Source: Hymenobacter citatus
GTDB lineage: Bacteria > Bacteroidota > Bacteroidia > Cytophagales > Hymenobacteraceae
Direction: 5' to 3'
Length of the DNA stretch: 64,000 bases
Assembly (NCBI RefSeq): GCF_014333615.1
Contig: NZ_JACSCY010000004.1
Coordinates: 310,001-374,000 of the forward strand
The notes beneath the pieces are model-generated. The model was given only the letters and a program-made list of their open reading frames with translations, searched no databases and had not been told where the DNA came from. Shown here piece by piece: positions 1-8,781 of this stretch. Position numbers and translations under genes: made by a program. How positions within the stretch are numbered: the first letter of the stretch is position 1; the number at the start of each line of letters is the position of its first letter.

Positions 1-873
1 CATGGCGATGTTGAGCACGCCCCAGCGCGGGGCCACGCCGTAGGTGGAGTCGTTGGAGGCCAGCTCGGGGTAGGCGGCCAGCCAGGCGGTGGCGTGGCCG
101 GGCATGTCGAACTCCGGCACCACTCGGATGCCCCGCGCCGCCGCGTAGCGCTGCACCTCCCGCACCTGGGCCTGGGTGTAGAACTGCCCCTCGCCGCCTA
201 CCTGCGCCAAGCGCGGCAGCCGCTGACTTTCCACCCGAAAGCCCTGATCATCTGACAGATGCCAGTGCAGCACGTTCAGCTTCACGGCGGCCATGGCATC
301 CAGGTTGCGCTTGATGACGGGCACGGGCATGAAGTGCCGGGCCGCGTCAATCAGCAGCCCCCGCCACCCAAACCGCGGCTGGTCCTGAATATCAACTTCG
401 GGAAAATATAGTGCGTTTTTCTCCTTGGCCACGAGCTGCTCCACGGTAGCCAACCCGCGCAGGACACCCAGGCTAGTAGGGGCGGTGAGCGAAATGCCCA
501 TAGGCGTTACGCGCAGGGCATAGCGTTCTTCGTCGCCGTTGTCCATGCGCCCCGGTTTGCCGTAGCGGATGCTGAGGGTAGGGGCTGCTTTGCTAGGCGT
601 GGTTTTGGCGGCTGGTCGCGCCGGGCCGAGCCGCCGGAGCAGGCGCCCTTGCAGGCGCCGTGCTGCCGCTGCCACGACGGTATCCGGTTGGGTATCAGCG
701 GTGATGATATAGGTGAAAGTGCTGCGCAGTGGCAGCCGTGCCGCGCCCCAGTTAGCCGTGGTGGGTACCGGCATTAAGTGATGCGTGGGAGAGGTAGGAG
801 CCTGCTGGGCCTGAACAGCTACCGCAAACAATAGTGATGCGAAGAGCAGCCCACAACGAAGAGAAGAAAGCAT
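1..873 (-). CDS. Glycoside hydrolase family 20 beta-N-acetylhexosaminidase, 5' part only
   Basis: The frame is open from an ATG at 873 to the left edge (291 codons seen), so the 3' part lies outside. Residues 1-22 form a signal peptide ending in VQAQ, so the enzyme is exported. Residues of roughly 30-150 fit the GH20 N-terminal domain, and the barrel begins near FGWRGLLIDAARHFMPV. Then LNVLHWHLSDDQGFRVES and IRVVPEFDMPGHA follow, both hallmark GH20 strands. The family removes terminal GlcNAc or GalNAc from chitin or glycans using an Asp-Glu pair that would come later in the protein, beyond the window. It lies 120 bp downstream of the DUF58 gene on the same strand and is probably a separate unit. 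Confidence 0.9.
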   Translation of the reverse strand, partial: MLSSLRCGLLFASLLFAVAVQAQQAPTSPTHHLMPVPTTANWGAARLPLRSTFTYIITADTQPDTVVAAAARRLQGRLLRRLGPARPAAKTTPSKAAPTLSIRYGKPGRMDNGDEERYALRVTPMGISLTAPTSLGVLRGLATVEQLVAKEKNALYFPEVDIQDQPRFGWRGLLIDAARHFMPVPVIKRNLDAMAAVKLNVLHWHLSDDQGFRVESQRLPRLAQVGGEGQFYTQAQVREVQRYAAARGIRVVPEFDMPGHATAWLAAYPELASNDSTYGVAPRWGVLNIAM

Positions 874-993
874 AGGCAATTGGAATGGGAGAGCCGCAAG
901 GTACTTCTACCCACGCAAACAGCCTTCGGGTGCGGCTACCAGCATTGCTCGCAGAGGTTTGCAAAGCGCGGATTTTGGCGCTCTGAGAACCTC

Positions 994-2343
994 TTAAATC
1001 AACCCCCGCGCCTTAAACTCCAGGTAGCGGTTCAGTGTGTTTACCGTGAGTTGCTCGGGAGCTGTGAGCAGCGCATGCATGCCATGGCGCTGCAATTCCA
1101 GTACGATTTGCCGTTTTTCCTGGGCAAATTTCTCGGCAATGGTCTGGTTGTATACTTCCTCTGTTGTTTGAGCGGGCGTATTCAGAAATTGGTGCAGCTC
1201 CGTATTCTCGAAAAACACAACCAGCAGCAGGTGGTCTTTGGCCAGGCGGCGCAGGTAGGGCAGCTGGCGCTGCATCCCGCTCAGCGTCTCAAAATTGGTA
1301 AACAGAATGAGCAAGCTGCGCTGCCGAATATTGGTTTTGACGGCCGTGTAAAGTGTTTCGAAGCTGGTTTCGAGGTATTTGGTGCGCTGGCGGTACAGCA
1401 CTTCCAACAGCTTGCGTAGGTGGCCGCTGCGGCGCTCGGCCGGTACCAGAGCGCTCAGCTTGTTGGCAAACGTCAGGAGCCCGGCCTTGTCGTGCTTGAG
1501 CAGGGCAATGTTGCTGACGACGAGGGTAGCGTTGATGGCGTAGTCGAGTAGGCTGAGGCCGTGGAAAGGCATCCGCATCACCCGGCCTTTGTCAATCAGG
1601 CAATACACCTGCTGGGCACGCTCATCTTGAAAGTGGTTGACTACCAACGTATCGCCACCCGTGCCGGCGCGGCGCGCAGTGGCTTTCCAGTTGATGTTGC
1701 GCGGGTCGTCGCCGGCCACATAGGGCCGGATTTGCTCAAACTCCATGCTCTGGCCTACCCGCCGGATACGCTTCACGCCCACCTCCGTGAGGCGGTTGCT
1801 GATGGCCAGCAGCTCGTACTGGCGCATCTGCAAAAACGACGGGTACACGGGCACCAGCTGGCCCTGGTCGTAGCGGAAGCGCCGCCGCACCAGGCCCAGC
1901 GGCGAGGCCACCAGCACATTCACAGCTCCAAAGGAGTATTCGCCGCGCTTGGTAGGCCGCAGCTGGTAGCGAATCACCTGCGTTTCACCCGCCTTCAGCG
2001 CTGCCCGAAACAGCACGTCGCGCCGCTGAAACTGGTGCGGAATCTCATCAATGGTTTCGGTGTGGACGGCGAAGCGGTAACGGTTTTCGAGGTAGATGGC
2101 AATGTCGTTATCGGAGCCGTTGGCGAGCTTCTCGCCCATCACGCGCCGCCCAAATACCTGCCCACCACCGTTGGCACCGGGGGCATACAACAGCAGCACA
2201 TCCAGGGCAGCCAGTACCACCAGCAACCCCAGCGCTACCTGCATCGGCCCTAATAGCGAGGGTAGGAAAAATGCCACCACGAAGCCGGTTATCAGTGCCG
2301 CAAGCAGCAGGAAAAAGCGGGTGGTGAGGAAGAGGGATTTCAT
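994..2343 (-). CDS. DUF58 domain-containing membrane-anchored protein
   Basis: This is a 449-aa protein with two N-terminal membrane helices (about residues 8-30 and 35-55), then a soluble region. The DUF58 signature GDDPRNINWKATAR is at 211-224. The C-terminal half resembles a vWA-like fold (YCLIDKGRVM, then LLILFTNFETL). DUF58 proteins are almost always encoded next to a MoxR ATPase, as here, and are thought to act with it as a chaperone pair maturing envelope or metal-dependent proteins; the substrate is not known. It is the last gene of the 7820-to-994 cluster and is separated from moxR by a 100-bp palindrome (2375-2478). Confidence 0.9.
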   Translation of the reverse strand: MKSLFLTTRFFLLLAALITGFVVAFFLPSLLGPMQVALGLLVVLAALDVLLLYAPGANGGGQVFGRRVMGEKLANGSDNDIAIYLENRYRFAVHTETIDEIPHQFQRRDVLFRAALKAGETQVIRYQLRPTKRGEYSFGAVNVLVASPLGLVRRRFRYDQGQLVPVYPSFLQMRQYELLAISNRLTEVGVKRIRRVGQSMEFEQIRPYVAGDDPRNINWKATARRAGTGGDTLVVNHFQDERAQQVYCLIDKGRVMRMPFHGLSLLDYAINATLVVSNIALLKHDKAGLLTFANKLSALVPAERRSGHLRKLLEVLYRQRTKYLETSFETLYTAVKTNIRQRSLLILFTNFETLSGMQRQLPYLRRLAKDHLLLVVFFENTELHQFLNTPAQTTEEVYNQTIAEKFAQEKRQIVLELQRHGMHALLTAPEQLTVNTLNRYLEFKARGLI

Positions 2344-2374
2344 GGAATTTCGGGGCTGGCGAGTAAGAAAAAGT

Positions 2375-2478
2375 CTGTCATCCTGAGCGCAGCGAAGGAC
2401 CTTCTCACGTCAGAACTATAAGCGTAACAACGACTCGTTCTGCTGTGAGAAGGTCCTTCGCTCTGCTCAGGATGACAG
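2375..2478. repeat. Intergenic palindrome, family R1 (copy a)
   Basis: Near-perfect 34-bp arms, CTGTCATCCTGAGCGCAGCG onward on the left, are inverted at 2445-2478. The loop contains AACGACTCGTTC. The element fills most of the space between the moxR stop and the DUF58 start. Other R1 copies are at 18961, 25354, 36593 and 53615. Confidence 0.9.
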
Positions 2479-2501
2479 ATGCTTTTGCGGTCTTCATCGC
2501 C

Positions 2502-3554
2502 CTACCGCGGTACTTCAATCTGCTGCACAATCTGCTTGATAATCTCATCCGCCGTGAGGCCTTCCATTTCACGTTCGGGCGTGAGCAGGATGCGGTGGCG
2601 CAGCACGGCGGGGGCCAGAAACTGTACGTCGTCGGGCGTTACAAAGTCGCGGCCGCGGAGGGCGGCCAGGGCTTTGGCGCCGTTGAGCAGGGCCAGCGAC
2701 GCCCGCGGCGATGCCCCCAGGTACAGTCCTTTGTGTGCACGCGTCTGCCCTACGATGCGAGCAATATATTCCAGAAGCTTCGGCTCCACGCGCTGCTGGC
2801 GCACCTGCCGGCGCAAGGCCGCAATATCCTCAGCCGACAGCACCTGGTTGACTACCTCCAGCGGCGTGCCGCCGAAGCCCGCATGGTGGCCCTGCAAAAT
2901 AGCCACTTCTTCCTCCAAGGTAGGGTAGCCTACATTCAGCTTAAACAAGAAACGGTCGAGCTGGGCCTCGGGCAGGCGGTAGGTGCCTTCCTGCTCCACT
3001 GGGTTTTGGGTAGCCAGCACCACAAAGGGCTCTGGCATAGGGTAGGTGGTGCCGTCTTGCGTGGTGTGGCGCTCTTCCATCACCTCAAATAGCGCCGACT
3101 GCGTTTTGGCCGGCGCCCGGTTGATTTCGTCAATCAGCACCACGCTGGCGAAAATGGGGCCGGGCCGAAACTCAAAATCGGCGGTGGTAGGCCGAAAAAC
3201 CGACGTGCCCAGCACGTCGGAGGGCATGAGGTCGGGTGTGAACTGAAGGCGGCTGAAGGGCACCGCCAGCGTACGGGCGAGCAGCTTGGCGGTGAGGGTT
3301 TTGGCTACCCCTGGCACGCCTTCCAGCAGCACGTGCCCATCGGCTAGAATGGCGGTGAGCAGCATTTCCAACAAATCATGCTGACCTACGATAACTTTTC
3401 CCAACTCCTGCCGGATGGCGGCCACGCGCGTGGTCAGCTGGCTGAAATCGGTGCGGGTACCAAAAGGCGCGTCAGCTGATGGCGTGGTATCAGATGGCCG
3501 GGGCGTGGTGGTATCGTCCTGGGTATTATCAGCTGGGGGGACAAATTCTTGCAT
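2502..3554 (-). CDS. MoxR-family AAA+ ATPase
   Basis: This 350-aa protein has Walker A GVPGVAKT at 79-86, Walker B VVLIDEINRA near 138-147, a sensor region ATQNPVEQEGTYRLPEAQLDR and a C-terminal lid domain. MoxR ATPases are cytoplasmic chaperone-like remodelers that work with DUF58 or vWA partners, and the DUF58 gene is directly downstream. The first 35 residues are a low-complexity T/P/D-rich tail that is unusual in length. A 140-bp AT-rich gap separates it from the upstream DUF4350 gene, so it may have its own promoter. Confidence 0.93.
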   Translation of the reverse strand: MQEFVPPADNTQDDTTTPRPSDTTPSADAPFGTRTDFSQLTTRVAAIRQELGKVIVGQHDLLEMLLTAILADGHVLLEGVPGVAKTLTAKLLARTLAVPFSRLQFTPDLMPSDVLGTSVFRPTTADFEFRPGPIFASVVLIDEINRAPAKTQSALFEVMEERHTTQDGTTYPMPEPFVVLATQNPVEQEGTYRLPEAQLDRFLFKLNVGYPTLEEEVAILQGHHAGFGGTPLEVVNQVLSAEDIAALRRQVRQQRVEPKLLEYIARIVGQTRAHKGLYLGASPRASLALLNGAKALAALRGRDFVTPDDVQFLAPAVLRHRILLTPEREMEGLTADEIIKQIVQQIEVPR

Positions 3555-3694
3555 CAGAAATTCAAAAAGACTAATTGGAATAATTTAAAAACGCTCAATC
3601 TATCTAAAGCTAAATAGTTACTTTATTTATGTTATATCGGAATTTATAGGAATAATACAAAATACAAATAGTACAATAAATTTACATAGTGCTA
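3555..3694. other. AT-rich gap inside an otherwise tight gene cluster
   Basis: These 140 bases are strongly A+T rich compared with the surrounding G+C-rich genes and carry no open frame of note. They lie between the DUF4350 stop and the moxR start and could hold a moxR promoter. I see no exact TAnnTTTG box, only close variants on the minus strand. Confidence 0.5.
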
Positions 3695-4957
3695 TTAAAT
3701 AAAAGCTTGCTTTCTAAACTCGTTGAGAGCTTTGCTGAGTTGAAGTAATTGCTGATCAGAAACCGTGGGCGCCGTGCGAATAAAGTGAATCAGGCGGATA
3801 AGTTCGTCAACCTGAGAGCGGGCGACGCCGGTTTTTTGGGCCACTCGTTCCCGGAAGGCGTCGTCGTTGAGGTTGGTAGTAGGCTCCTGCAAGCGGGTGC
3901 GAATGGTCTCCAGAAACAATTCGATGCGCTTTTCGGCAATGAGCGCGTGGTTGCTACCCTGCCGGTAGAGCGAGGCCACCGTGCGCGTGAATAGCAACGT
4001 GGTATTGGGTAGGGCCTTGATAACGGGAATAACACGCTGGCGCCGCCGAGCCTCGAAAAAAGCAAACAGCAGCGTGCCTATCAGCATCAGCCAGCCAGCT
4101 TGCCGCAGCGCCGGGTGCTGCCGCACCACCCGAAATAGCGATTGGTCGCCCACTGGTCCCTGCTTCTGGTACTCATCCCAAAACACCGGCCGCACTGGTA
4201 GGTAGGACAGCGCCGCGAAAGCAAAGCGGCTGGTACCAGGGCGCAGCACGAAGTAATTGGTGAAGGCAATGGGCGTGCTGCTCAGATAAATAGCGCCGCG
4301 CCCCACGGGCACGCGCACCAGCACGGGCTGGTGCTGCTCGTTCTCGGCCAGCACCTGGGCCACGCAGCCGCTGTCGGCTACAAAGTGCCAGGCGGCCAGT
4401 GGCTGCGGCAGGCGCAAGGAGCGCGGAGCACCAGCCGGAGCCCGCAGCCAAGTGATGGTAGTAGTATCGGGCGGGGGTGCAGAACCAGGCTTCCACGACT
4501 GCTGTACGTTCGCCGGGTATTCCGGCTCGGTAGCCAGGCGCAGCGTGTCGGAAAGGCGGCCCAACTGCTCCGCGGCAATAAAGACAGCGTTGCCGCGGGC
4601 CACATAGCGCAGCAGCACTTCCTCATCCAGTCGGCCGGCCCGGAAGCGCGGCGCTACGAATACGTAGTTGGCGTTGGTGGCAATCAGGCGTGGCGTGGCG
4701 GTGCTGTCGTGGCGGGCCGTGTCGCCGAGGTTGCGCAGGAGCTGGTTGGCAATGGGCTGGCGCACCGTGCGCACAGGCTTTCGGCCAAAGAGGTCGGGCA
4801 AGACCTGGTGCAGCACGTAGGTGCCGTAGGGGATTTTGTCGCGGTTGAGGTAGGTAGGCGTCCAGTCGGTGGGGGTAGGGCGCAGGTACTCCACCAGCAC
4901 GTAGGCTGCAAACAGCACCCCCAGGCCAATTAGATACGCACGGAAGGGAGTCAGCAT
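3695..4957 (-). CDS. DUF4350 domain-containing membrane protein
   Basis: This is a 420-aa protein when started at the ATG whose first base is 4957. That start forms a TGATG overlap with the stop of the upstream DUF4129 gene, which indicates translational coupling; a longer frame reading upstream would run inside DUF4129 and is rejected. It has an N-terminal helix (FRAYLIGLGVLFAAYVLVEY), a DUF4350-like extracytoplasmic domain (residues of about 40-260, with GRGAIYLSSTPIAFTNYFVL) and a second helix near LMLIGTLLFAFFEARRR, followed by a cytoplasmic helical tail. DUF4350 is recurrent in MoxR/DUF58/DUF4129 clusters; its molecular role is unknown. Confidence 0.85.
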   Translation of the reverse strand: MLTPFRAYLIGLGVLFAAYVLVEYLRPTPTDWTPTYLNRDKIPYGTYVLHQVLPDLFGRKPVRTVRQPIANQLLRNLGDTARHDSTATPRLIATNANYVFVAPRFRAGRLDEEVLLRYVARGNAVFIAAEQLGRLSDTLRLATEPEYPANVQQSWKPGSAPPPDTTTITWLRAPAGAPRSLRLPQPLAAWHFVADSGCVAQVLAENEQHQPVLVRVPVGRGAIYLSSTPIAFTNYFVLRPGTSRFAFAALSYLPVRPVFWDEYQKQGPVGDQSLFRVVRQHPALRQAGWLMLIGTLLFAFFEARRRQRVIPVIKALPNTTLLFTRTVASLYRQGSNHALIAEKRIELFLETIRTRLQEPTTNLNDDAFRERVAQKTGVARSQVDELIRLIHFIRTAPTVSDQQLLQLSKALNEFRKQAFI

Positions 4958-5715
4958 CAGGCGGCGCGTTGGGTGAGGGTGCCCAGAAACTCCTGGCGCG
5001 TGGCGCGCAGCTGCTCGTAGAGGCGGGCCGTGAGCGGCTGCTCGCCATACCACACGTACTCAAACTGGCGCGTGAGGTCGGCAAACGGGGCCTGCCAGGG
5101 CGTATTGGTCAGCTCCAGCAGGTAGTGGTGGTTGGTTTTGTCGGGTTGCCAGTCGATGAGGTGGCGCTCCGACAGCGCGTGCAGGCTTTGCAGATAGCCC
5201 AGACGCACGGCCAGCCGGTAGTTGGCCTGGGCTTCGGCCTCGGCCAGTAGCTCCACGAAGTTCAGACCGTGAATGTCTTCCAGCAACGCATCGTACGGCA
5301 GCGCCACCGTGCGTGCCTTGCGGCCTAGCACCACTGTCAGGTCCAGCTGCAACACGCGCAATAACAAGTACAGAAAAGCCAGCCCAAACAGACCGTACAC
5401 CACGTAGCGCCCTTGATTCTGGTAGCCTTTGCTGTCGAACAGCGCACGAATCCACTGCATCAGGCGCCACCAAAATAAGTCCCAGGCGGTGGTGCGCTTG
5501 GGCTCCGGCTGCACGTATTGAAAGGCGCGCTGCTCCCGAAACCGCGCCAGCCTGCCTGGCGCCGGCTGACGTAGGGTAGGGGCCGGCCGAGGGTAGGCGG
5601 GTAGCGTGACGGCGGGTGCATCGTCAGGAGCGGCGGTACTGGTCAGGGGTAGGGCTGTCAAAAAGAGCAGCAGAACCAGGACCATCAGGCCAGCACCACG
5701 ACAACCGCGAAACAT
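4957..5715 (-). CDS. DUF4129 domain-containing protein
   Basis: I start this 252-aa protein at the ATG at 5715 (MFRGCRGAGLMVLV), which gives a clean signal or anchor helix; a longer frame reaching 5838 would overlap the upstream gene by 71 bases. The sequence has a signal helix, a proline-rich linker, a transmembrane helix (YVVYGLFGLAFLYLLLRVL) and a C-terminal DUF4129 domain, with YRLAVRLGYLQSLHAL and TRQFEYVWYGEQPL. DUF4129 is commonly fused to or encoded beside transglutaminase-like and MoxR/DUF58 genes. Its function is unknown, probably envelope related. Confidence 0.85.
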   Translation of the reverse strand: MFRGCRGAGLMVLVLLLFLTALPLTSTAAPDDAPAVTLPAYPRPAPTLRQPAPGRLARFREQRAFQYVQPEPKRTTAWDLFWWRLMQWIRALFDSKGYQNQGRYVVYGLFGLAFLYLLLRVLQLDLTVVLGRKARTVALPYDALLEDIHGLNFVELLAEAEAQANYRLAVRLGYLQSLHALSERHLIDWQPDKTNHHYLLELTNTPWQAPFADLTRQFEYVWYGEQPLTARLYEQLRATRQEFLGTLTQRAA

Positions 5716-5767
5716 AAACTGTATCAGTAGCACAGGCAATAATAGATACTTGGGGTATAAGTCTGGT

Positions 5768-6826
5768 TTAATACTCGCCCTCGTCTTCTGGCAGGGTAGG
5801 GGCGAGGCGGCCGTATCCGGCGGGGGCGGGGCCACCAATCTGGTCCACTAAGGCATGCAGGCTCTGGCCTTCTTTGCGCTCTACCAGGTTGAAATACTGG
5901 AAGGCAATGGCCAGCAGCAACAGCGGATACAAGAGCAGCAAGGCCGTGGAGTTGATGGTGCCCGCCACTGCCGCCAGCAGGCGGTTGGGCTCTACTTCGG
6001 GCGAAGAGATAAGGGAAAACGGTGAGCTGATCAGGGAGGAAAGCAGATAAACCAGAATGGCCAGCACACCCACAATCAGCCCCATCACTACCACCAGCCC
6101 GAAGGTAGACCACCACTTGCCCCAGATCAGCGAAAAGCACCGCTTGATGGTGGCGAAAAAACCGAGCCGCTCCCGCACCCAGATAATAAAGAACAGGCTG
6201 AGCGTGGTCATCACGTAGAACATGGCGGCATACAGACCCAGCACGGATATAACGCCAACTACTGCGCCTGCGCCTGTGCCCAGACCACTTATCAAAACGG
6301 TCATCACAACGCCTACCAGCATCCCTACCCCTAACAGGGTCCCAAACACGCACAGCGCCAGCCCAAAAAACGCCCCGATGGTACCCAGAAACCGCCGCCG
6401 CACCAGCTGCCATACCTCCGGCACGGTCACTTCTTCGTTCGGATCGGCTTTTTCCATGCGCAGCACCACGTAGCCGTATACCGTGAGCACCAGCAGTGCA
6501 AACACTAGTAGGCCGGCCAGTACAGCCAGCAGGTACTCGGGGCTACCAATCAGGCCCAGCATCTCGTTGTTGGTGCTGGCAGTGGCTGTCGGATCGAGGC
6601 GGCCCATGCGCCCGCGCTGCATTATGCCACTAAACATGCCCATCATTCTGCTCATCATCAGGCCCTGCGCAATGCCCTGTACCAGCGTCAGGGGTAGCAC
6701 AATGTAGAGCAAGGCCTTGCCCAGTGGCCGGAAATGGGCCTTAAAGAAATCAATGGCGGCCTCAATCTTTTGCCCAAAGTCCCGCTCGCGCAGAAAGTCG
6801 GTAGGATAAGTAAACGGTACACGCAT
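5768..6826 (-). CDS. Multi-pass membrane protein of the SpoIIM/MoxR cluster
   Basis: This 352-aa protein has about six predicted membrane helices, starting with ALLYIVLPLTLVQGIAQGLM. The gene occurs in this position in the Bacteroidota SpoIIM-RDD-MoxR cluster. The helices loosely resemble the membrane domain found with glycerophosphodiester phosphodiesterases, but no catalytic domain is present, so I assign no function. It starts 16 bases downstream of the spoIIM-like gene and is surely cotranscribed with it. Confidence 0.75.
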   Translation of the reverse strand: MRVPFTYPTDFLRERDFGQKIEAAIDFFKAHFRPLGKALLYIVLPLTLVQGIAQGLMMSRMMGMFSGIMQRGRMGRLDPTATASTNNEMLGLIGSPEYLLAVLAGLLVFALLVLTVYGYVVLRMEKADPNEEVTVPEVWQLVRRRFLGTIGAFFGLALCVFGTLLGVGMLVGVVMTVLISGLGTGAGAVVGVISVLGLYAAMFYVMTTLSLFFIIWVRERLGFFATIKRCFSLIWGKWWSTFGLVVVMGLIVGVLAILVYLLSSLISSPFSLISSPEVEPNRLLAAVAGTINSTALLLLYPLLLLAIAFQYFNLVERKEGQSLHALVDQIGGPAPAGYGRLAPTLPEDEGEY

Positions 6827-6842
6827 ACGCTATAGAGTTGAA

Positions 6843-7820
6843 TTAAGAAGAGAGCATATCCAATGAGAGCCCACGGCGCTTTGCCTGACGGCGCAGGTGC
6901 AGGGGGTAGAGAATGAAATAGCCAATAATAAAGCTGGCCGACGTGCCGATAATCAGCAAACTAGCCGCAAGCGGCATCTCGGTGTGGCGCGTCACGAAGC
7001 CTTCCAGGAAGCCTGCTACCACAAAAATGGGTACCAGCCCAATGGCCAGGCGCATGCCGTCGCGGGCGCCCCGCCGAAACGACTCGGCCCGCGAGTAAGT
7101 CCCCGGAAACAAAATGCTGTTGCCGACCACAAAGCCCGCGCCCCCGGCCAGCACAATGGCCGAAATTTCCAGCGTGCCGTGAATCCAGATAGTAAGCACC
7201 GAGGGGAGCAATACCCCGTGCTGGTAGAAGAAGTACTGAAACGAGCCCAGCATCATGCCATTAAAGAACAGCATGTACCCCGTGCCTACCCAGGGCACAA
7301 TGCCGGCGGCAAACGCCTTGAGGGCCACCAGCACGTTGTTGAGGGTGATGCGCACAAACATGAACGTTTCGCCGCCGCCTTTGTAAATGGCCATCGGGTC
7401 GCCGCGCTCGATGTTGCGCAGGGTTTCGTTCACGTAGTCGTCGCCGAGGATAACGCGCACAAACGTATCGTCCAGCGCGGCCGATAGCGCCCCCAGCGCC
7501 GTGGCCAGCAGAAAAAAGCCGAGCGCCCAGGCCAGCGTGCGGTGGTGGCGGGCCACCAGCAACGGCAGCTCCAACCGCCAGAAACGCCAAAAACGGCCGG
7601 TGTCCTCGCGGTTGTTTTTATATAGCGTCTGGTGTAGCTTGCCGGTCAGCTCGTTGAGGTAGTTCGCCGTAGCCGAATTAGGATAAAAGGTGCGGGCGTA
7701 CGACAAGTCATCGGTTAGCTCAATAAAACGGGCCGCCAGCTCGTCGGGGCCAGCGGCCGGCTCCAATTCGTACTGCTGCCACTTGGCCTTGTTCTGCCGC
7801 AGGAAAACCGCTTCGCGCAT
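6843..7820 (-). CDS. Stage II sporulation protein M (SpoIIM)-family membrane protein
   Basis: This 325-aa protein has a soluble N-terminal helical part (1-100) followed by about five membrane helices. The family core includes FVRITLNNVLVALKAFAAG and IWIHGTLEISAIVLAGGAG, the latter being the conserved H-G-x-x-E-I membrane motif of SpoIIM proteins. The organism is not a sporeformer; in Bacteroidota this family pairs with RDD proteins, whose gene is divergent here 95 bp away. The role is unknown. It is the first gene of the cluster ending with DUF58. Confidence 0.9.
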   Translation of the reverse strand: MREAVFLRQNKAKWQQYELEPAAGPDELAARFIELTDDLSYARTFYPNSATANYLNELTGKLHQTLYKNNREDTGRFWRFWRLELPLLVARHHRTLAWALGFFLLATALGALSAALDDTFVRVILGDDYVNETLRNIERGDPMAIYKGGGETFMFVRITLNNVLVALKAFAAGIVPWVGTGYMLFFNGMMLGSFQYFFYQHGVLLPSVLTIWIHGTLEISAIVLAGGAGFVVGNSILFPGTYSRAESFRRGARDGMRLAIGLVPIFVVAGFLEGFVTRHTEMPLAASLLIIGTSASFIIGYFILYPLHLRRQAKRRGLSLDMLSS

Positions 7821-7863
7821 AGGGGGTAGAGAAGCCCGGCAACTAGCGTGGCACGGTGCTGGT

Positions 7864-7871
7864 CAAATATA
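7864..7871 (-). promoter_or_regulatory. Candidate -7 box TATATTTG upstream of the SpoIIM cluster
   Basis: On the minus strand the sequence TATATTTG matches the Bacteroidota TAnnTTTG box and lies 43 bases before the SpoIIM start codon. No clear -33 TTG is visible at the expected distance. Confidence 0.5.
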
Positions 7872-7915
7872 CATATTTCAGGAATGCCCACTGGGGCTAA
7901 TATATAATTAATCAG

Positions 7916-8641
7916 ATGAGCACAATTTATATCCAAACCACCCAGAATGTAGCGGTAGAGTACGAAACGGCTGGGGTAGGCGACCGGATTGTGGCGCGCC
8001 TGCTCGACTGGCTGGTGCTGCTGCTGTATTCGATTGTGGTCGGGTTTCTGATAGAGACCGGTACTCATTTAGGCGACGACCAGCAAATACTTATGGTGCT
8101 GTTGATTGGAATTCCAGTACTGCTGTACAATCCGCTGTTCGAAATCTTCTTTAATGGTCAGAGCCTGGGCAAGCGGGCGCGCCACTTGCGCGTGGTGCGC
8201 CTGGATGGCACCCGCCCCCGCGTGGGCGACTACCTGCTGCGCTGGCTGCTGGGGCTGATTGAAATTGATATCTGTTTCGGGCTCATTGCGCTCATCACGC
8301 GCCTAGCCAGCAGCCGCGGCCAGCGCTTAGGCGACCTGGCCGCCGGCACTACCGTGGTGAACCTGCGCGCCCGCGCCGACCAGGACCTGCTGGCTCTTGC
8401 CGACCTCGACCCCAATTATCAGGTGGTATTTCCGCAGGCCGCCCAACTCACCGACCACGACGCGGCGTTGGTGCGTCGGCTGCTGCAACAGGGCTTGCGC
8501 CGCCACAACCCACAGCTGCTGCGCGAGGTAGCCGCCAAAGTGCAGGCACTAACCGGCATCCAGACAGATCTGGCAGATGAGGTTTTTCTTCAAACGATCC
8601 TGCGCGACCATCTCCAACTGGTGAGCGGAGAAATGGCGTAG
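7916..8641 (+). CDS. RDD family membrane protein
   Basis: This 241-aa protein begins after a short leader with VEYETAGVGDRIVARLLDWL, which carries the conserved R and D of the RDD family. It has three membrane helices (about 30-55, 60-85, 120-145). The second family block is NGQSLGKRARHLRVVRLDG, and LGDLAAGTTVV closes the domain. The C-terminal 80 residues are a soluble tail. RDD proteins are small membrane proteins, some implicated in transport, with no firm function. It is transcribed away from the SpoIIM cluster and ends at a strong terminator. Confidence 0.9.
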   Translation: MSTIYIQTTQNVAVEYETAGVGDRIVARLLDWLVLLLYSIVVGFLIETGTHLGDDQQILMVLLIGIPVLLYNPLFEIFFNGQSLGKRARHLRVVRLDGTRPRVGDYLLRWLLGLIEIDICFGLIALITRLASSRGQRLGDLAAGTTVVNLRARADQDLLALADLDPNYQVVFPQAAQLTDHDAALVRRLLQQGLRRHNPQLLREVAAKVQALTGIQTDLADEVFLQTILRDHLQLVSGEMA

Positions 8642-8674
8642 TGATAAGGTAGGGCGGCAAGCCACGGCCTAAGA

Positions 8675-8707
8675 AAACAGCCGCCCGAAAGATCCGGGCG
8701 GCTGTTT
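8675..8707 (+). terminator. Hairpin terminator after the RDD gene
   Basis: A 13-bp perfect stem (AAACAGCCGCCCG with its inverse at 8695-8707) is followed by a short T run. It can also act for the convergent GNAT/nitrilase gene, whose stop is at 8782. Confidence 0.8.
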
Positions 8708-8781
8708 GTAATAGTGCACACAATAAGAGATACGGAATACTCCGCTAAAACGGTTTTGCTGAGGCTGTAAGTAGGCGCGGC

